This document shows, piece after piece, positions 61,701 to 64,000 of a stretch of DNA of 64,000 nt (positions are counted from its first letter, which is position 1; each line of letters begins with the position of its first letter). The notes under the pieces are model-generated. The model had not been told where the DNA came from, searched no databases, and saw nothing but the letters and a program-made list of their open reading frames with translations. Source of the stretch: Mytilus edulis. Its lineage: Eukaryota; Mollusca; Bivalvia; Mytilida; Mytilidae. The position numbers and the translations under genes are program-made. The DNA lies in the NCBI RefSeq assembly GCF_963676685.1, contig NC_092346.1, positions 30,331,133 through 30,395,132 of the forward strand, written 5' to 3'.

Positions 61701-62831
61701 ATTCATTAGTCCACATTCATTCTGTGTTAGAAACCTATGCTGTGTCAACTATTTAATCACAATCCAAATTTCGAGCAGTATCCAGCTTGAATGTTGTGTC
61801 CATACTTGCCCCAACTGTTCAGGGTTCGACCTCTGCGGTTGTATAAAGTTGCGCCCTGCGGAGCATCTGGTTAAATTTATCAGTTAATTTGATATTGAAT
61901 AAAAATAACTATTTTTAAATACATTGTAATATGGATTAGGTTAAATTATTAGTTAAACCACCTCTCGAATTTGAATTTTCTCTCTTTTTCCTTGCTTATT
62001 GTAGTCGGCACCCTCTCTAACAGGCTAATTTTGGAGAATAAAACCGGGACTATACAAGCCTTTTAACGGTAGCCACACAGAAATTTAATGCATTGATCAG
62101 TTGTAAATACAAGCATTTGATACTAATATTGACACATAATTTCAATATTTTAGTTCTAGGTAATGAGACAGATGTACAAGATACAGACCAGTTGATGGAA
62201 CTTGCTACAGTGTGTTCATTAACTCCAATGTTTAATCATGGTATAACCGCTTGGCTTAATAGAGAATCTTACATTTTTGTCATCTTTTAAAATGTCAATT
62301 TGGATGACTCATTACTTATAGCCTGGCCTTGCGGTCTTAAAAAAAAAAATTGAGCATTATTCTTATTTTCATGAATCAACAATTCAGAGTTCGCAATATC
62401 TTTGCAACAGTGTTTCTTTTCATTTATTAAGTCTTAATTGAAAAAAATATAATTCAGAAATTTAAAATTTTGATTTTGCATTTCTAATGATATTTTTGAG
62501 CAGATGAAATAATTTCAAGAAAGTTGTGAAAGTACATTGTATTTTTGAAACCAATAATTGCCAGAACTGTGTTAACATTGTTAATAATTTGAATGTGTTT
62601 TTTTAGGATTACTTTTAAAGAAACTCCCACTTGACTCATTCACTTTATCTGAGATTGTTCGTCTACATTTGCTATCATCAGGAGCTAAAGTCAGTGACAA
62701 GAATGTCAAATACCGTTTTCAGGAACGTGGTGGTTACACTTCCTTAGATGATCCAGGATTAGAGTTTCGTAGACGAGAAACTGCGTTGTTGAAAAATCTG
62801 TCATCACAATCAATTTTTGATCTTCCACCAG
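40793..62831 (+). CDS. BAZ1A: BAZ1A/ACF1 chromatin-remodelling subunit, N-terminal 577 codons in 12 exons (partial, continues past window)
   Basis: ACF1 is the large non-catalytic partner of the ISWI ATPase in the ACF/CHRAC nucleosome-spacing complexes. Exons: 40793-40905, 47781-48056, 48450-48542, 48994-49101, 51095-51182, 52429-52630, 57209-57363, 57815-57910, 59987-60125, 60609-60758, 62154-62240 and 62607-62831. All are GT-AG and in phase; the last codon is split. The start MPLLRKQPFHRQ matches the family. The WAC domain spans about 22-130 (FFERIILCNSLVWSC, AKDRYFIGE). RRKGLYTRDKSKLFLKN precedes a Lys-rich, then Lys/Glu/Arg-rich coiled region (~245-365). DDMECDDLKVLPEPMPIKTK leads into the DDT domain (~390-455, ELFGDCVLVLEFVNIF). 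LPLDSFTLSEIVRLHLLSSG and VKYRFQERGG mark WHIM1. The PHD finger and bromodomain are outside the window. The linker before DDT is shorter than in human ACF1. Introns 1, 4, 6 and 8 hold large transposons. Confidence 0.93.
41775..43310. mobile_element. GGCCAAAT-family long element (1,536 bp), BAZ1A intron 1
   Basis: Ends GGCCAAATAAAAATATATG and CATATAATTTGATTTGGCC are inverted repeats continuing through GTGTGGTTCCAGT / ACTGGAACCACAC. It is flanked by TAA at 41772-41774 and 43311-43313. The TIRs match the 240-bp MITEs at 28459 and 28777. The interior has a 70-codon frame at 42807-43019 of no recognised family. Confidence 0.75.
43320..45472. other. BAZ1A intron 1, plain AT-rich stretch
   Basis: No exon, RNA gene or recognisable repeat was identified. 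Minus-strand frames of 60-115 codons here have no homology that I recognise. Confidence 0.4.
45481..47333. mobile_element. Non-autonomous hAT-like transposon (1,853 bp), BAZ1A intron 1
   Basis: Ends CAGTGTTCTCCCCAGG and CCTGGGGAGAACACTG are perfect inverted repeats over 16 bp. It is flanked by identical 8-bp duplications GTCAGACA (45473-45480 and 47334-47341), the hAT signature. Subterminal CGCTATCCAA and GCGCTTTTCA words occur at both ends. The interior contains the nested tandem-core element at 45780-46721 and no transposase. Confidence 0.9.
45780..46721 (+). mobile_element. CCGGATTT-family tandem-core element (pearl/Helentron-like) nested in the hAT element
   Basis: Left AACCGGATTT (45780-45789) and right AAATCCGGTT (46687-46696) are inverted. 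A GGCGGGCGG/TCGG microsatellite follows the left end (about 45829-45870). Five tandem units of exactly 161 bp start at 45881, 46042, 46203, 46364 and 46525; later units are more diverged. After the right repeat come a hairpin GCTGTCGTTGTGACAGC (46698-46714) and a CTCTTGT tail. No protein is encoded. Confidence 0.85.
49151..50935 (+). mobile_element. AGCTCACCTGG-family tandem-core element, copy 2, BAZ1A intron 4
   Basis: Starts TTTTTAGCTCACCTGGCCC with a small hairpin and a CGTCGTCCGTCGTCG tract. Three units of about 500 bp follow (CTTTTACAAA at 49228, 49731 and 50231) plus a truncated fourth. It ends CAAGGTGAGCGACAC, the hairpin AGGCTCTTTAGAGCCT (50916-50931) and CTAG. Same orientation as BAZ1A. 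Confidence 0.8.
51786..51930. repeat. 145-bp fold-back repeat in BAZ1A intron 5
   Basis: ACAATAATAGTGCATTGAC and GTCAATGCACTATTATTGT are perfectly inverted ends. The stem continues with ACATATCAACGATATAA / TTATATCGTTGATATGT. The loop contains AAATGGGGAAATAG / CTATCATTTCCCC as an inner inverted pair. Confidence 0.85.
52651..56464. mobile_element. TTAA-flanked TIR element, 3.8 kb, BAZ1A intron 6
   Basis: The left end AGGGAAACTTCGC (from 52651) and right end GCGAATTTTCCCT (to 56464) are inverted. Weaker inverted similarity runs about 100 bp inward. TTAA stands on both sides (52647-52650 and 56465-56468), the duplication used by piggyBac and Kolobok. The interior has no long frame; a (GAA)n tract is at about 53692-53719. 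It is a non-autonomous or decayed element, superfamily undecided. Confidence 0.6.
56879..57020. mobile_element. CAGTGGCGGATCC-family MITE (142 bp), BAZ1A intron 6
   Basis: Left CAGAGGCGGATTTAGGGG and right CTGGATCCGCCACTG are inverted repeats. Interior GGGCCCCC words match the fragment at 35190-35263. It lies about 190 bp before exon 7. Confidence 0.75.
58359..59611 (+). mobile_element. AGCTCACCTGG-family tandem-core element, copy 3, BAZ1A intron 8
   Basis: Starts TTTAGCTCACCCGGCCC, has CGTCCGTCG, two units of about 501 bp (CTTTTACAAA at 58420 and 58921) plus a truncated third, and ends AAGGTGAGCGACACAGGC, TCTTTAGAGCC and TCTAG. Same orientation as the copies at 38759 and 49151 but with one unit fewer than the latter. 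Confidence 0.8.
61480..61875 (+). mobile_element. GACCGC-family 3' portion with a G14 tract, BAZ1A intron 10
   Basis: From CTCCATTAGAAATTTGAATT through AAAAAAAATT followed by 14 G (61541-61554), then GCATAGTGAATTGCTC, CATTCATTCTGTGTTAGAAA and the end TGCGGTTGTATAAAG, GCGCCCTGCGGAGC. It corresponds in reverse to 20535-21240 without the nested element there. Confidence 0.75.
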
Positions 62832-63109
62832 GTTAGTTTGGAATACATGCTGGAATAGTCTTTAATTGGATATGAAATGTTTTGCACTGATACAATGCAA
62901 ACTGTAGTATTAAAGAGAAATAATGGTGGTTGGCCAATAGTTATACTTGCTATGATTTTTTTGAAATTTTTATTTGTAAAACATGAAATGTGTAGCTGAA
63001 ATATAGTAAATTGGGTAAACAAGCTCATTTTATGATAGCAGAAGAATCATTACAACAGAGACACAAATACAAACAAACTAATTGAGGTTGCGTATCTGGT
63101 GCAAGAAAA

Positions 63110-63205
63110 TTGGTACCGTTAATTTTATTACTACCACTGGGTCGATGCCTCTGCTGGTGGACTATTAGTCCCCGAGGGTATCACCACCCCAGTAGCCAGT
63201 ACCAA
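63110..63205 (+). repeat. Dispersed Mytilus-type repeat (ACCACTGGGTCGATGCC)
   Basis: TACCACTGGGTCGATGCCTC, TGCTGGTGGAC and CCCCGAGGGTATCACC are words I know from a high-copy mussel repeat. Only this copy is in the window. It lies in the BAZ1A intron after exon 12. Confidence 0.5.
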
Positions 63206-63662
63206 AATGAAAATACGGATTTTTTGTGTTATTTAATTTTACTGTTACAAAATGATAGAAATTATTATAAATTAAGGAATGTATCTCCCTCATGCAAAGC
63301 TCTGATTCCTTTCACGGATTTGGCCATACTTTTTGGACCTTTTGAATTATCATCTTTTATATAAGCTTTGGATTTCAATTTAACTACGTCATCCCGTTTC
63401 CGGGACCAGATGAGATGTTCGTGCGCATGTGTAGCTTCAGTTCGTAGCTTTATTTCATAGAAGGCAGACGTGGTCTGTAATTGTAGCTTCTATAATGAAA
63501 TATTTTATCACAATAACTACGAGGTAGTTATTTTTTTGTTGTTTAATATGTAAATAAACTCGAGGGGTTTATTGTTTATATTAATTTTTTTATATTTTTC
63601 TCTGTTGTAAATTTACGATAAATAGACCGTTTTACGGCAGTTGATATTTTTTGGTGTAAACA

Positions 63663-64000
63663 ATGGCGGATGCCATGCTCTCGAAAACTGATTCAAAATC
63701 CTTGAAGAAAGGTTCAAGTGCTTCAAATGAGGCAAAAGGTAAAAATCCTAAAAGAAAATCATCCGGTGATGATTCTCGTTCAAAGAATGACGATACAAAT
63801 AGTTGTAGTAGTGGTGCAAAAATTGTCAGCTCCGGCGAGGCCGGAACTGTTGCTTCAAGACTTAAAGGTCTGAGTCAAAATACTGGCGAAGCTAGTAAAG
63901 AGCCCACTTTAGCTGAGGTTTTTTCAGTTCTGAAGAACATGCAACAGGAACAGAGTTCCCAAAAAACTGATTTTGCGTCTCTCAAGTCGATGGTCGACGA
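63663..64000 (+). CDS. Start of an ORF1/gag-like reading frame, open at the window end (112+ codons)
   Basis: An ATG in good context (CAATGGCGG) opens a frame without stops to the window edge. The first 55 residues are rich in Ser, Lys, Asp and Asn with a basic NPKRKS patch. A later part (LAEVFSVLKNMQQEQ...LKSMVDD) looks like the start of a helix or coiled coil. I recognise no specific domain. Its position within the BAZ1A intron, its GC content above the surroundings and the gag/ORF1-like composition suggest a retroelement, but a nested host gene or alternative BAZ1A-region exon is not excluded. Confidence 0.4.
   Translation, partial: MADAMLSKTDSKSLKKGSSASNEAKGKNPKRKSSGDDSRSKNDDTNSCSSGAKIVSSGEAGTVASRLKGLSQNTGEASKEPTLAEVFSVLKNMQQEQSSQKTDFASLKSMVD

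Overview
The window looks like nuclear DNA of a bivalve mollusc, most likely a mussel of the genus Mytilus. It is AT-rich, its genes are split by GT-AG introns, and it is packed with interspersed repeats that I recognise as abundant in Mytilus. The species call rests on memory of those repeats and was not searched. Long continuous reading frames are absent because the genes are spliced. Exon models below were built from protein homology, splice sites and phase continuity.

Four protein genes are supported. RSPH9 (minus, 5483-7819, 5 exons) is a radial-spoke protein of motile cilia. NUDT22 (plus, 8033-12850, 3 exons) is a UDP-sugar Nudix hydrolase, head-to-head with RSPH9 across 213 bp. MDH1 (minus, 25222-33209, 8 exons) is cytosolic malate dehydrogenase. 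BAZ1A/ACF1 (plus, from 40793, 12 exons seen, running past the window end) is a chromatin-remodelling subunit. The first three models are complete and match the human protein lengths closely. BAZ1A shows WAC, DDT and the start of WHIM; its PHD finger and bromodomain must lie beyond the window.

Layout: 1-5.3 kb LINE tail, dispersed and tandem repeats; 5.4-12.95 kb RSPH9/NUDT22; 13-25 kb nested mobile elements (LINE tail, hAT-like, Harbinger-like, tRNA-derived SINE, tandem-core elements); 25.2-33.2 kb MDH1, whose introns hold a Tc1/mariner relic and several MITEs; 33.5-40.2 kb inverted-repeat element, a 44-bp minisatellite of about 2.8 kb and a tandem-core element; 40.3-64 kb BAZ1A, with introns holding a hAT-like element (with another element nested in it), a 3.8-kb TTAA-flanked element and two tandem-core elements; at 63.66 kb an ORF1/gag-like reading frame begins and runs off the end.

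The most interesting signal is at the MDH1 stop codon. TGA is followed in frame by five codons, Pro-Ala-Ser-Lys-Leu, then TAG. Stop-codon readthrough would therefore give a protein ending in the canonical peroxisomal signal SKL. Mammalian MDH1 makes a peroxisomal isoform by UGA readthrough, so this may be a molluscan counterpart. Other points of note are RFX- and FOXJ1-like motifs between RSPH9 and NUDT22, a shared Helentron/pearl-like architecture in several unrelated repeat families, and a near-perfect 46-bp hairpin at 15 kb.
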